64,000 nt of DNA from Oscillospiraceae bacterium (GTDB lineage Bacteria; Bacillota; Clostridia; Oscillospirales; Oscillospiraceae): NCBI GenBank assembly GCA_018385135.1, contig JAHAWY010000015.1, positions 1 through 64,000 of the forward strand, read 5' to 3'. The translations under genes were made by a program, and so were the position numbers. Within the stretch, counting starts at the first letter, position 1. Each line of letters begins with the position of its first letter. The notes beneath the pieces are model-generated. The model worked only from the letters and a program-made list of their open reading frames with translations. It did not search any database and had not been told where the DNA came from. Shown one piece after another: positions 38,864 to 48,216 of this stretch.

Positions 38864-40804
38864 TTACATCATGCCGAATTCCTGCATTCTGCGATAAAAG
38901 GTGCTGCGGGAAAGCCCCAGATACTCCGCGGCCTTGGTTTTGTTATTGCGGCATTTGCGCAAGGCAAGCTCAAATTTTTCTTTCTCGTCAATGCCGAAAA
39001 CATCAAAGGGCGTAACGCCTGCAAACTTGTCCTCCACAGCCGTCTCCATGAAGTAGTCGCCAAGATAGTTGTGGATCTCCTTTTCGCCGATAAGCGTTTC
39101 CTCATGCGTACTGATGATGCCCTCAAGCAGGTTTTGCAGCTCGCGGATATTTCCGGGCCATGAGTATCGCCCCAAAAAGTCCATTGCGCTTTTTGAAAGC
39201 TTGATATCCGGCTTTCCCATACGCGCACAGAGGTTTTTGATGAAATAGTCGGCAAAAAGGTAAACATCCCCTCCCCTGTTTCTAAGCGGCGGAATGTTGA
39301 TGCGGATAATGCTCAGACGGTAGAACAAGTCCTCTCGGAAGAGCTTTTGCTCAATAAGCTCCTTGAGATTTTTATTTGTCGCCGCGATTATGCGAACGTC
39401 AACCTCAATGAGCCTGTTGCCGCCGACCTTGCGGAAGGTCTTTTCCTCCAAAACGCGGAGCAGAACCGACTGCACCTCCATCGGCATATCGCCGATTTCA
39501 TCGAGGAAAAGCGTGCCGTGGTTGGCTATCTCAAATTTGCCGACAGAGCCTTCGCGCTTTGCGCCGGTGAACGCGCCGCTTTCGTAGCCGAAAAGCTCGC
39601 TGGCAATAAGCTCCTTGGAAAATGCCGCGCAGTTGATTGCGACAAAGGGCTTGTGGCTTCGCTTGCTGGCGTTATGTATTGCTTGGGCGAAAACGTCCTT
39701 GCCAACACCGCTCTCGCCTTGAATAAGGATGTTGCTGTCTGACAGAGCCGCTATCTTGCTGCGCTTGATGGTCTCCATCATATATTCGTTTTCGCCGATT
39801 ATGTCGTTAAAGGTGTAGCGGGCGTTATTATCCGTATAGCGCGGGGCAAGCTTGCTTGCCTTGGTGTTTATACTGAAAGAAATCGTGAAGCCGTCGGGGT
39901 GGAACTGGTTTTCTTTATAGGTCGAGGTACTGATGATAACATACACCTTGCCGGTCTTTACCGCAAGCTGCATCGCTTTCTCGGCAACACATTTTCTATT
40001 GTTGATAATATTCCAAAACTCACGGTTATCCGGAAGCGGCAAAACAAGCTCCTCAAGCGTGAGGTGGTATGCGTCCGTTTTGTTAAGCCCCAGGATCTTG
40101 AAAACCTGGTCATTTATTATGACGATTTCATTTCTGCCGTTTTTCTCTCGAAGGAATACAGAGCCGGAGTCCTCATCGCCGTTTACAAAAATGTCTATGC
40201 TGTGGAACAGGAACATATCAAGCTCAATGGTTCGCGCAAGCGTAAGTACCACGGAGCTTAAAAAGGGGTCTGCCCTGTGCTCTGGAATGGCTATAATCAG
40301 GTTGCCGAACAAATCTCCCTCGTTGAGGAAGATGGGAGCGTAATAATAATGTCCCTCGACAAGAAAGCGAGAGTAGCATCGGCTGCCTTCGATATTGAAA
40401 TAATGCTTCAGCTTCGCGCCGAGAGACAGGGGGTTGACGCCAATACTCTCCTCCGACCATTTCGTGCCGGTTTTGATGCCGCAGCCTATCAGCCAGTCAT
40501 GCTCCTGGGAGCTGCCGTAGATGCGAAGCAAAACGCCGTCTCTATTAAAAAGCAAAACGCGCAAATCGGGGTCGATGCTGTTTTCGACGAGGTAGTTTAC
40601 CGCCCAGTCCGAGCAGATCGTAAGGCGCTTGTTGTTTTTCTTTGTGCGGTCAAGCTCGCCTGCTGTAAGCTCCTTGGGAAGAGCGCGCTCATAGTCGATA
40701 TTAAGAGCTTTGCTGCGCTTCCACGCGGCTGCAACGCTCTTATCCTCGCAGTCCTCCGCAAGCCCCTTTTCATGTATGGATAGCCATTTTTCCAAGCTTT
40801 GCAT
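38864..40804 (-). CDS. Sigma-54-dependent transcriptional activator (GAF/PAS, AAA+, Fis)
   Basis: LIQGESGVGKDVFAQAIHNAS, ELFGYESGAFTGAKREG, GTLFLDEIGDMP, C-terminal Fis HTH NKTKAAEYLGLSRSTFYRRM. Confidence 0.93.
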   Translation of the reverse strand: MQSLEKWLSIHEKGLAEDCEDKSVAAAWKRSKALNIDYERALPKELTAGELDRTKKNNKRLTICSDWAVNYLVENSIDPDLRVLLFNRDGVLLRIYGSSQEHDWLIGCGIKTGTKWSEESIGVNPLSLGAKLKHYFNIEGSRCYSRFLVEGHYYYAPIFLNEGDLFGNLIIAIPEHRADPFLSSVVLTLARTIELDMFLFHSIDIFVNGDEDSGSVFLREKNGRNEIVIINDQVFKILGLNKTDAYHLTLEELVLPLPDNREFWNIINNRKCVAEKAMQLAVKTGKVYVIISTSTYKENQFHPDGFTISFSINTKASKLAPRYTDNNARYTFNDIIGENEYMMETIKRSKIAALSDSNILIQGESGVGKDVFAQAIHNASKRSHKPFVAINCAAFSKELIASELFGYESGAFTGAKREGSVGKFEIANHGTLFLDEIGDMPMEVQSVLLRVLEEKTFRKVGGNRLIEVDVRIIAATNKNLKELIEQKLFREDLFYRLSIIRINIPPLRNRGGDVYLFADYFIKNLCARMGKPDIKLSKSAMDFLGRYSWPGNIRELQNLLEGIISTHEETLIGEKEIHNYLGDYFMETAVEDKFAGVTPFDVFGIDEKEKFELALRKCRNNKTKAAEYLGLSRSTFYRRMQEFGMM

Positions 40805-41152
40805 TTTTTCCGTAGCTATGTTCGCTCACTCCTTTGTCCGCCGAATAGCCGCCTTGTGGTATACGCAGGCTCTGCAACACTTAAATTCTAGCATAGTTTG
40901 TTTCAGCTATCAAGAAAAAGTGTATGAAATAATACACTTTGACACACAAATAACGCTCTTTCGCTTTTAAGCAAGCAAAATCAAGACTATTTGTCAAGTA
41001 TTTTTCTCATATTTGTTATATTTTGATAAAAAATCTGCTGCTCCTTGACGGAGCGAAGCACTTGTACTATTCTAACAATGCAGGTTTGTTTGCATTATAG
41101 GCTCGCGCAAGACTCATAACGCGGGTCAATTATATAAACGGAGGAACAAATA

Positions 41153-41983
41153 ATGTCACTATCCAAGGAACGCTGCGCCGAGCTGGACGAGCTTTGCCGC
41201 GTGTTTCGCATTGACGTGCTGAAGGCTGTTCACAGCATCCAGTCGGGACATCCCGGCGGCTCACTTTCCGTCTGCGAGATTTTAACCCTTCTGTATCAGG
41301 AGGAAATGAACATAAGCGCCGACGACCCTGAAAATCCCGACCGCGACCGTCTGGTGCTCTGCAAGGGTCACGCAGCTCCCATGCTCTATCGCAACCTTAT
41401 TGAAAAAGGCTTTCTTCCCAAGGACAGTATGGCTACTCTCCGCCGCATAAACAGCCAGCTTCAGGGGCATCCCTCCAACCACACCCCCGGTGTTGAAATG
41501 CCCTCCGGTCCTCTGGGCATCGGTCTTTCCGCCGCTCAGGGCATGGCAATGGGCTTGAAGCTCAACGGCAGTCCCGCCAGGGTTTACGCGATCCTCGGCG
41601 ACGGCGAGCTTGATGAGGGAGCAGTTTGGGAGGCAGCCGCCTCCGCGCCGAAATTTGCGCTTTCAAACCTCACCGCCATCGTTGATTACAATAAGGTCCA
41701 GCTTGACGGCACAACAGACGAGGTCATGCCTCTGCGTGACCTTGAGGGCAAGTGGAAAGCCTTCGGCTGGAATGTGATCCGCTGCAACGGTCACGACATA
41801 TCCGCCCTGCATGACGCGCTTGAAAACGCAAAAAAGGTCGCCGATAAGCCCACCGTTATCATTGCAGATACCATCAAGGGCAAGGGCGTTTCCTTTATGG
41901 AAGGCAAGGCGGCATGGCACGGCAAGGCAATTCCCGACGCCGAGCTTGCACAGGCTATCGAAGAGCTGGGAGGTGACAAATAA
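41153..41983 (+). CDS. Transketolase, N-terminal subunit
   Basis: VHSIQSGHPGGSLSVCEILTLLYQ, GDGELDEGAVWEAA, KGKGVSFMEG. Confidence 0.93.
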   Translation: MSLSKERCAELDELCRVFRIDVLKAVHSIQSGHPGGSLSVCEILTLLYQEEMNISADDPENPDRDRLVLCKGHAAPMLYRNLIEKGFLPKDSMATLRRINSQLQGHPSNHTPGVEMPSGPLGIGLSAAQGMAMGLKLNGSPARVYAILGDGELDEGAVWEAAASAPKFALSNLTAIVDYNKVQLDGTTDEVMPLRDLEGKWKAFGWNVIRCNGHDISALHDALENAKKVADKPTVIIADTIKGKGVSFMEGKAAWHGKAIPDAELAQAIEELGGDK

Positions 41984-42924
41984 TGTCCAAGGCAATAAGA
42001 GAGGTTTACGGCACCGTTTTAGCGGAGCTTGCCGAAAAGAACAAGGACATCGTCGTGCTCGACGCAGACCTTTCCGGTTCGACCAAGAGCGCCATCTTCG
42101 GCAAGGCGCATCCTGAGCGCTTTTTCAACATGGGCATCGCCGAAAGCAACATGGTAGCCACCGCCGCCGGTCTTGCCACAACAGGTCACATCCCCTTTGT
42201 CAACACCTTTACCGTTTTTCTGACCACGCTCGGTCTTATCTCCACAAGAGCGCAGGTCTGCTACGGCAACCTCAATGTAAAATTCGGCGGAGCATACTGC
42301 GGTATGTCCGACGCCTTTGACGGCTCAAGCCACCACGCGACGGAGGACATTGCCGTTATGCGTTCCCTGCCGAACATGACCGTTCTTGTTCCGTCGGACG
42401 CTGCAAGCACCCGCTGGGCAACGGGCTTTGCGGTGGAAAAGCAGGGTCCTGTTTATCTGCGCCTTTCAAGAGACGTATATCCCGACCTTTACGACGAGAA
42501 CACCAGCTTTGAATGCGGCAAAGGCGCTGTTGTCCGCGACGGCAGCGATGTTACCGTTATCGCCTGCGGACTGCTTGTTCATAAGGCGATTGAGGCTGCG
42601 GAAATCATGGCGGCAAAAGGCGTTTCCGTTCGCGTTGTCGATATGTATTCCGTCAAGCCCATAGATAAGGAGCTTATCCTCAAATGCGCTGCGGAAACCG
42701 GCGCTATCGTCACCGCCGAGGAGCATAACATTTACGGCGGTCTGGGCGGAGCGGTCTCCGAGGTGCTGGCGTGGGGCGGTGCAGGTGTTCCCACCGAGTA
42801 TGTCGGCATTCAGGACACCTTTACCGAAAGCGGTCCGTACAAGGAGCTGCTCGCAAAATACGGCGTTGACGCAAACGGCGTTGTTGCCGGTATCGAAAAG
42901 GTATTGGTCAGAAAGAAAAAGTAA
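41983..42924 (+). CDS. Transketolase, C-terminal subunit
   Basis: VLDADLSGSTKSAIFGKAHPERFFNMGIAESNMVATAAGLA; overlaps the N-subunit stop. Confidence 0.93.
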   Translation: MSKAIREVYGTVLAELAEKNKDIVVLDADLSGSTKSAIFGKAHPERFFNMGIAESNMVATAAGLATTGHIPFVNTFTVFLTTLGLISTRAQVCYGNLNVKFGGAYCGMSDAFDGSSHHATEDIAVMRSLPNMTVLVPSDAASTRWATGFAVEKQGPVYLRLSRDVYPDLYDENTSFECGKGAVVRDGSDVTVIACGLLVHKAIEAAEIMAAKGVSVRVVDMYSVKPIDKELILKCAAETGAIVTAEEHNIYGGLGGAVSEVLAWGGAGVPTEYVGIQDTFTESGPYKELLAKYGVDANGVVAGIEKVLVRKKK

Positions 42925-43042
42925 CTCGTTTTTCAGCGGAACGGAGAGACAGCTTTCTCCGTTCCGCGGTTTATTCATATTTCGGTAAAAACTTACATCG
43001 TGCGATTATGCAAAACCGCTTAAAAAATCGGAAAAATAAGTA

Positions 43043-43071
43043 TTGACACGAGTAGGTTTATTTTGTATAAT
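43043..43071 (+). promoter_or_regulatory. Sigma-A promoter of the tRNA cluster
   Basis: TTGACA-17 nt-TATAAT. Confidence 0.8.
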
Positions 43072-43112
43072 AGCTCTTGCCTGTTCGGTAAAAGCCGACA
43101 GACGCAGCATAT

Positions 43113-43189
43113 GGCGGCGTAGCTCAGCTGGCTAGAGCACTCGGTTCATACCCGGGGTGTCACCGGTTCAAATCCAGTCGCCGCTACCA
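43113..43189 (+). tRNA. tRNA-Met (CAT)
   Basis: GGCGGCGTAGCTCAGCTGGCTAGAGCACTCGGTTCATACCCGGGGTGTCACCGGTTCAAATCCAGTCGCCGCTACCA. Confidence 0.93.
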
Positions 43190-43221
43190 AAACGGGAGTG
43201 TCAACCCACTCCCATTATTTT

Positions 43222-43296
43222 GGCCCGTTGGTCAAGTGGTTAAGACACCGCCCTTTCACGGCGGTAACATGGGTTCGAGTCCCGTACGGGTCACCA
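43222..43296 (+). tRNA. tRNA-Glu (TTC)
   Basis: GGCCCGTTGGTCAAGTGGTTAAGACACCGCCCTTTCACGGCGGTAACATGGGTTCGAGTCCCGTACGGGTCACCA. Confidence 0.95.
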
Positions 43297-43337
43297 CAAA
43301 TTGGGGAAGCTGTATCGCTTCCCCAATTTGACCATTC

Positions 43338-43414
43338 GGAGAATTAGCTCAGCTGGTTAGAGCGCACGCCTCACACGCGTGAGGTCGGCGGTTCGAGCCC
43401 GCCATTCTCCACCA
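43338..43414 (+). tRNA. tRNA-Val (CAC)
   Basis: GGAGAATTAGCTCAGCTGGTTAGAGCGCACGCCTCACACGCGTGAGGTCGGCGGTTCGAGCCCGCCATTCTCCACCA. Confidence 0.95.
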
Positions 43415-43420
43415 AGCGAA

Positions 43421-43462
43421 AAGCCCGTAATCCCTGCACTTTATTGGGATTGCGGGTTTTTC
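43421..43462 (+). terminator. Terminator of the tRNA cluster
   Basis: AAGCCCGTAATCCC ... GGGATTGCGGGTTTTTCTT. Confidence 0.8.
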
Positions 43463-43686
43463 TTCTCCTCAATTCTTACTTTTGCCGTTTCTAAAACTTG
43501 CTTTTTTCGCTCGTTTCTTATGCGATCTGACGGCAGATTTTTAAAAAATACCCGGTATTTTCTATACAAAGCCCCTTACAGACGTAGGGGGCTTTTTGCA
43601 TAGCTCTTCCGAAATCGTTGTAGCTTTTTAACAGCTCACAGATTCCCTGCACGAAAACAAGTCATACAATGCGCAAAGTATGTGTA

Positions 43687-44262
43687 TCAGACAAGCCCGA
43701 AATACTCCAAAAAACCGTTGTAAAGCCCCAGTGCAAAGCCGTACTGGTCGTTTGCCAGCTTCTGAGCATCGGAGGGGTTTGTAATATAGGCAAGCTCCGC
43801 GAGAACCGCTGGCATTTTCGTTCTCCGCAGCACATACAGTGAGGGGTTGACACGAATGCCGTTATCGCGTGTACCGACCTCCCTTACAACGTCGGCGAGT
43901 AAATGCTGCGCCAGCCAGTAGGACTGGGTATAAGTTCGATATACATACATCTCAGTGCCGTTTATTTCAGGATTTACATTAGCATTGCAATGTATGCTTA
44001 GAAAGTAGTCCGCAGGCCATGTATTCGCCATGCGCACGCGCGCTTCCAAGCTCGATGCGTTTGAGGTTCCCAGCGACTGCTCAGGATAGTTTCTGGACAA
44101 ACGCACCTCAAAGCGTCCGTCTGAACGGAGCAGTTCAGCCAGGTAAATGCCCACGGCATAGGTTATATCCTGCTCACGAAGCCCGTTACCCTCCGCCCCG
44201 GCATTTACGCCGGAGGGATTGTGACCTTGATCAATGAATATTTTTATAGACAAACTAAGCAC
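43687..44262 (-). CDS. N-acetylmuramoyl-L-alanine amidase (Amidase_3)
   Basis: IFIDQGHNPSGVNAGAEGNGLREQDITY, FLSIHCNANVNPEINGTEMYVY, MPAVLAELAYITNPSDAQ. Confidence 0.93.
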   Translation of the reverse strand: MLSLSIKIFIDQGHNPSGVNAGAEGNGLREQDITYAVGIYLAELLRSDGRFEVRLSRNYPEQSLGTSNASSLEARVRMANTWPADYFLSIHCNANVNPEINGTEMYVYRTYTQSYWLAQHLLADVVREVGTRDNGIRVNPSLYVLRRTKMPAVLAELAYITNPSDAQKLANDQYGFALGLYNGFLEYFGLV

Positions 44263-44353
44263 CTCTATCCGCGTTTACAATTAATTTGATACAGGCAATA
44301 CTGCCCTAACCAATAATATTCGTAATGGTACGCTTATGGTGCGGCGCGTAAAA

Positions 44354-44392
44354 GCGGCTGCGCACAAAACTCTTAATTTCGTGCGCAGCCGC
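44354..44392 (-). terminator. 12-bp stem terminator downstream of the AraC-type gene
   Basis: GCGGCTGCGCAC ... GTGCGCAGCCGC, followed on the minus strand by TTTTACGC. Confidence 0.6.
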
Positions 44393-44399
44393 CGATATA

Positions 44400-45281
44400 T
44401 CACTTATTTTCCTTTACAGCCATTAGCTCGATATAGCCTCTTGTGCCTATAGGCTCAAGCTGTATTCTTGGGTTTGCGTCATCCCACTGATAGCCAATTA
44501 CAGAAGGGTCGTATTTTTTCATCGCCGCCCAGACAAGCTCGATAGCCTGCTCGTAATCCTCCTCAGCGAAAGGCTCGCCCTGAAACATCAGATATTTCGC
44601 GGCAGGCAGTTGGATAATGTCAAAGCCCTCAGGTATCTCGCCGTTATAGTCGCAAGCCAGCTCAACACCCTGAACATATTCGGAGGTGTTCGGCTTTCTG
44701 TATGCCGCGGGAAGCCACAGGCAAACAGGCTCTCCGCTTATGGACTTTATACTTCTGAGCAGCCCCCAAACCTCGCAGCCTACCTCTTGACAATAGCTCC
44801 AGTAATCAGACGCCTTTTCGCCCCTTTTAATTATAACCTTGCGTTCGGGCTTCTCGATGACCTGAATAAAGATATTCTTAGCGTTTTCCATGCTGCTTTT
44901 CTCCTTTCGGTTAGCCTTGTATTTTACGCCGTAGGGAGTGAAAAGGTAGATGGGAACAGGGTTTGAAGCGTATTTCCGCGGATTGCAGCCGAATTCACGA
45001 AAGAAAGCGCGCTGGTAGCCATCCACACTGCCAAAGCCCAGCTCAAACGCCAGGTCGGCGATGCGGCAGCTTTCATCACGCAGCTTCAGCGCTGATTTAG
45101 AAAGCCTCAGCCGTCTGATATAATCAGCAGGTCCAAGCCCTGTGTGGTAAGTGAAAAGCCTGTGCGAATACCACGGCGAAAACATTGACACACCCGCCAA
45201 ATCCGCGAGCGTAATATTCTCGCACAGGTGCTTGTCGATATACTCTTGCATTCGCTGCACCGCTTCTATCTGTTCCTCCAT
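44400..45281 (-). CDS. AraC-family regulator with GyrI-like effector-binding domain
   Basis: N-terminal AraC HTH (MQEYIDKHLCENITLADLAGVSMFSPWYSHRLF), C-terminal GyrI-like domain. Confidence 0.9.
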   Translation of the reverse strand: MEEQIEAVQRMQEYIDKHLCENITLADLAGVSMFSPWYSHRLFTYHTGLGPADYIRRLRLSKSALKLRDESCRIADLAFELGFGSVDGYQRAFFREFGCNPRKYASNPVPIYLFTPYGVKYKANRKEKSSMENAKNIFIQVIEKPERKVIIKRGEKASDYWSYCQEVGCEVWGLLRSIKSISGEPVCLWLPAAYRKPNTSEYVQGVELACDYNGEIPEGFDIIQLPAAKYLMFQGEPFAEEDYEQAIELVWAAMKKYDPSVIGYQWDDANPRIQLEPIGTRGYIELMAVKENK

Positions 45282-45485
45282 TTGCTTGTCACCTCCCGGC
45301 GAGTGTTATAATACAGTTTTTTGCTTCCGAAAATCTCGACTATTTTTGCCAACCTGTTAAACGCGCCAAAGAATCTCTGCTGCGGCATCAAGCGCTTCTT
45401 TGCGCTGTTTTTGATTTATCAGCATCGTCATGCTAGCATCCGATTCTAATCCTGTCAATGTCTTTCGTTGCTTTTATATATGCGG

Positions 45486-45528
45486 TTGACAAATCAAGTA
45501 ATTTGCGCAATAATAAGTAAACTTGATT
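45486..45528 (+). promoter_or_regulatory. Promoter with overlapping inverted repeat upstream of the GntR gene
   Basis: TTGACA (45486)-17 nt-AATAAT; AATCAAGT (45492) and ACTTGATT (45521) arms. Confidence 0.55.
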
Positions 45529-45551
45529 AATCACACCTTTAGGAGAAGCCT

Positions 45552-46268
45552 ATGCCCTACAGCAGAATTGACATTCCCACTCCGCGCGACCTGTTTATCC
45601 GCCAGATAGAGGATCAAATCATCTCCGGCAAGCTTGCCGTCGGCGAAAAGCTGCCCACCGAGCGCGAGCTTGAGGCGGAAACCGGCATTAAGCAATCAGT
45701 CATCCACTACGCGCTCAAGGAGCTTGAGCGCATGGGCTTTGTTCGCATTGCGCCGCGTCAGGGCGTTTACGTTGCCGACTACACCCGCAACGGCAACGCC
45801 GATACTCTAAACGAGATACTGCGCTTTAACGGCAACCGTCTCACGGTGAAGATGGCAACGGAGCTGGTGGAGCTTCGCAACGCGCTTGAGGGTGCGGCTC
45901 TAATCAAGCTTGCAGAAAACCGCTCAGATGAGGATCTTGCCGCGCTCCGCTCTGTCGTTGACGAGCTTCGCGCCATGCAGGGCGGGGAGCATAGCAACAC
46001 CGAGCTTGCCGAGGTTGCAAAAAAATTTCACTATCTCATCTGCGAGCTTTGCGGGAACGACATTATCCCCTTAGTTATGAATGCTTTTTCGCCGATAAGC
46101 AGCGTTCTTTGGAAAATGTGCCTTCGCTTCTGGGGTGTGGACGGCTTCATTGCCCATGATGAAAAAATCATCAGCCTGATCGAGCAGGGAAAAGGGCATG
46201 AGGCGCAGGAGTTCATAATAGATATTTTCAACCAATATCTTGAGGCAAACAAGCAATACATGAAATAA
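45552..46268 (+). CDS. GntR/FadR-family transcriptional regulator
   Basis: QIISGKLAVGEKLPTERELEAETGIKQSVIHYALKELERMGFVRIAPRQGVYVADY; FCD-type C-terminus. Confidence 0.92.
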   Translation: MPYSRIDIPTPRDLFIRQIEDQIISGKLAVGEKLPTERELEAETGIKQSVIHYALKELERMGFVRIAPRQGVYVADYTRNGNADTLNEILRFNGNRLTVKMATELVELRNALEGAALIKLAENRSDEDLAALRSVVDELRAMQGGEHSNTELAEVAKKFHYLICELCGNDIIPLVMNAFSPISSVLWKMCLRFWGVDGFIAHDEKIISLIEQGKGHEAQEFIIDIFNQYLEANKQYMK

Positions 46269-46270
46269 CG

Positions 46271-46308
46271 CAAACAGGCGCTTCCCACCTTCGGGAAACG
46301 CCTGTTTG
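46271..46308. terminator. Intrinsic terminator
   Basis: CAAACAGGCGCTTCCC ... GGGAAACGCCTGTTTG. Confidence 0.8.
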
Positions 46309-46441
46309 CTTTGTCCCTTTATGTTTTTATACATTTTATATAGGACAACACTGTTCTTCCACAATGAATTGACTATCTTACGGCGGTTTACACAGCAACG
46401 TGTTCAAGAGCAAGCGCATATAACGCTCAAAAATCTACAAA

Positions 46442-47194
46442 TCAAAACCTATGCTCTGACGCAAAGCATTGATTTCCTTCAACAAAGCCAAAGGTGCGGT
46501 AGGCGTTTTCCTCCCGCTCGCGGAAAAGCTCAATAGTATCACCCGGCAGCACACGGCGCGTATGGTTTATCACATATTCACGCGGTATGCGGCAAACGGT
46601 ATCCTCCGGCAAAAGGTTTGTTACAAGCTCTGTGTAGCGGCTGTTATTCATATTGCCGTGGGTGTCGATATCGCAGTAGCGCACGGCGTAGCTGCCAAGC
46701 GGCTCCGGCTCGCCCTTGGCGACGACCTTGGAGCATTCCGGAGCGCCGGAACGTCTTTCGTCCGTAACAGGCAGCGTTCCCGCGAAGCTTTCGGGTCTTA
46801 TCACCTCAAGCGTTTTCGTGTCAATCGTTCTTGATGTGAGCAAACATGAGACGAGCAGCTCACCGTCCACGGAAAGCGCCTGCACCTCATTATACATACG
46901 CATATCCTTATAAGAGCTGACCCACGCTTTGAATATTACCGTTTCGTTTGCCCTTGGCAGCCTGTTGATGCCCAGAGAGGTTCGCGTGGCGAGAGTTGCC
47001 TGACCGTGCTTTGCGAAGAATTCAAAGCCCTCGCCGGCAAAGCGCTCCCTGTCGCTGACGATCTCCGAAAACACGCCTATCAGCGCATGAAGATATACGT
47101 TGTCGTTTCTGTCGCTTTCATTGTAGCAAAATGTCTTAACCCTATAAAACACATTGCCCTCATTCCATCTGTCTGTATGAGAACGGTATATCAT
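46442..47194 (-). CDS. Acyl-ACP thioesterase (double hotdog)
   Basis: MIYRSHTDRWNEGNVFYRVKTFCYNESDRNDNVYLHALIGVFSEIVSDRE ... YCDIDTHGNMNNSRYTELVTNLLP. Confidence 0.8.
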   Translation of the reverse strand: MIYRSHTDRWNEGNVFYRVKTFCYNESDRNDNVYLHALIGVFSEIVSDRERFAGEGFEFFAKHGQATLATRTSLGINRLPRANETVIFKAWVSSYKDMRMYNEVQALSVDGELLVSCLLTSRTIDTKTLEVIRPESFAGTLPVTDERRSGAPECSKVVAKGEPEPLGSYAVRYCDIDTHGNMNNSRYTELVTNLLPEDTVCRIPREYVINHTRRVLPGDTIELFREREENAYRTFGFVEGNQCFASEHRF

Positions 47195-47551
47195 GGTCTC
47201 CTCCGTTGCTTGCTGTTTGCCCCGCGCGGAAACGGCGGCTTTGCATGAGCCATTATAGCACCTTTGTGAAAAATATAAAGCCCCTTTGTATTTTTGCCAT
47301 CCAGAGGAAAAAACAGCCAATTTGCATTATGCAGGTGTAGTATCCGTCATTATATTGTTCGGATGTATGGATGGTCAGTGTCGCCCTTCACAACTCAAAG
47401 ATTTGAGTGCTTTTGCGTCAAAGGACAGAAATAGTGCGAACTATTCTACTTGCGCTCGCATTTTTCTACAATTTTGTTCAAATATCATGTTGTTTTTTTT
47501 GCAACAAGTTGGTACAATACTAAGCATCAGTTCCCGAACAGGAGGTACATA

Positions 47552-47818
47552 ATGGATTATTCCAATGCTTTCGTTTGTCTGCTTGGACTCGGCACGGTAT
47601 TCTTCGGCTTGATCTGCATAATTCTGCTTTGCAGCATAATGGGCGCAATTTGCAAGTCAGCACAGCCTAAAAATGCAAAACCAAGCTCTCAGCCGATCCT
47701 TGAAGAAGCTCCGGTCGAAAACCGTCAGGAGCTTATCGCTGCAATCTCCGCAGCGATTGCCGAAAGCCTCGGCACAGACCCTGCCGGCATCCGCATTTTA
47801 TCCGTTAAAAAAATCTAA
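47552..47818 (+). CDS. OadG-family sodium pump decarboxylase subunit
   Basis: Small single-TM protein MDYSNAFVCLLGLGTVFFGLICIILLCSIMGAI... at the head of a decarboxylase operon; GGAGG SD. Confidence 0.8.
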   Translation: MDYSNAFVCLLGLGTVFFGLICIILLCSIMGAICKSAQPKNAKPSSQPILEEAPVENRQELIAAISAAIAESLGTDPAGIRILSVKKI

Positions 47819-47851
47819 GTCCAAACAAGAGCTAATACGAGGAGAATAAAT

Positions 47852-48202
47852 ATGAGAAAGTATCGCGTTAACGTAAACGGCACCGCCTATGAGGTAGAAA
47901 TCGAAGAAATCACCGGAGCAGTTCCCTCCCCCGCCGCCGCTGCTCCTGCTCCCGCCGCAGCCGCTCCCGCTCCCACCGCAGCCGCCGGCAGCGAGAATAT
48001 CACAAGCCCCATGCCGGGCACCATCCTTTCCGTAAACGTCACCAAGGGTCAGGCTGTCAAAAAGGGACAGGTCCTTATGGTTCTTGAGGCAATGAAAATG
48101 GAAAACGAAATCATGTGTCCGCGTGACGGCACGATAGTCTCCGTAGATGCAGTAAAAGGCGCTGCTGTTGAAACCGGCGCGCTGCTGTGCGTCCTCGGCT
48201 AA
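47852..48202 (+). CDS. Biotin carboxyl carrier protein
   Basis: Ala/Pro linker and VLEAMKMENEI biotinylation motif. Confidence 0.93.
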   Translation: MRKYRVNVNGTAYEVEIEEITGAVPSPAAAAPAPAAAAPAPTAAAGSENITSPMPGTILSVNVTKGQAVKKGQVLMVLEAMKMENEIMCPRDGTIVSVDAVKGAAVETGALLCVLG

Positions 48203-48216
48203 GCGCGGAGGGCACA

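Noticed and set aside
41060-41100. Possible sigma-54 promoter (TGCAGGTTTGTTTGCA) upstream of the transketolase genes
   Set aside because: The -24 element lacks the invariant GG; not convincing.
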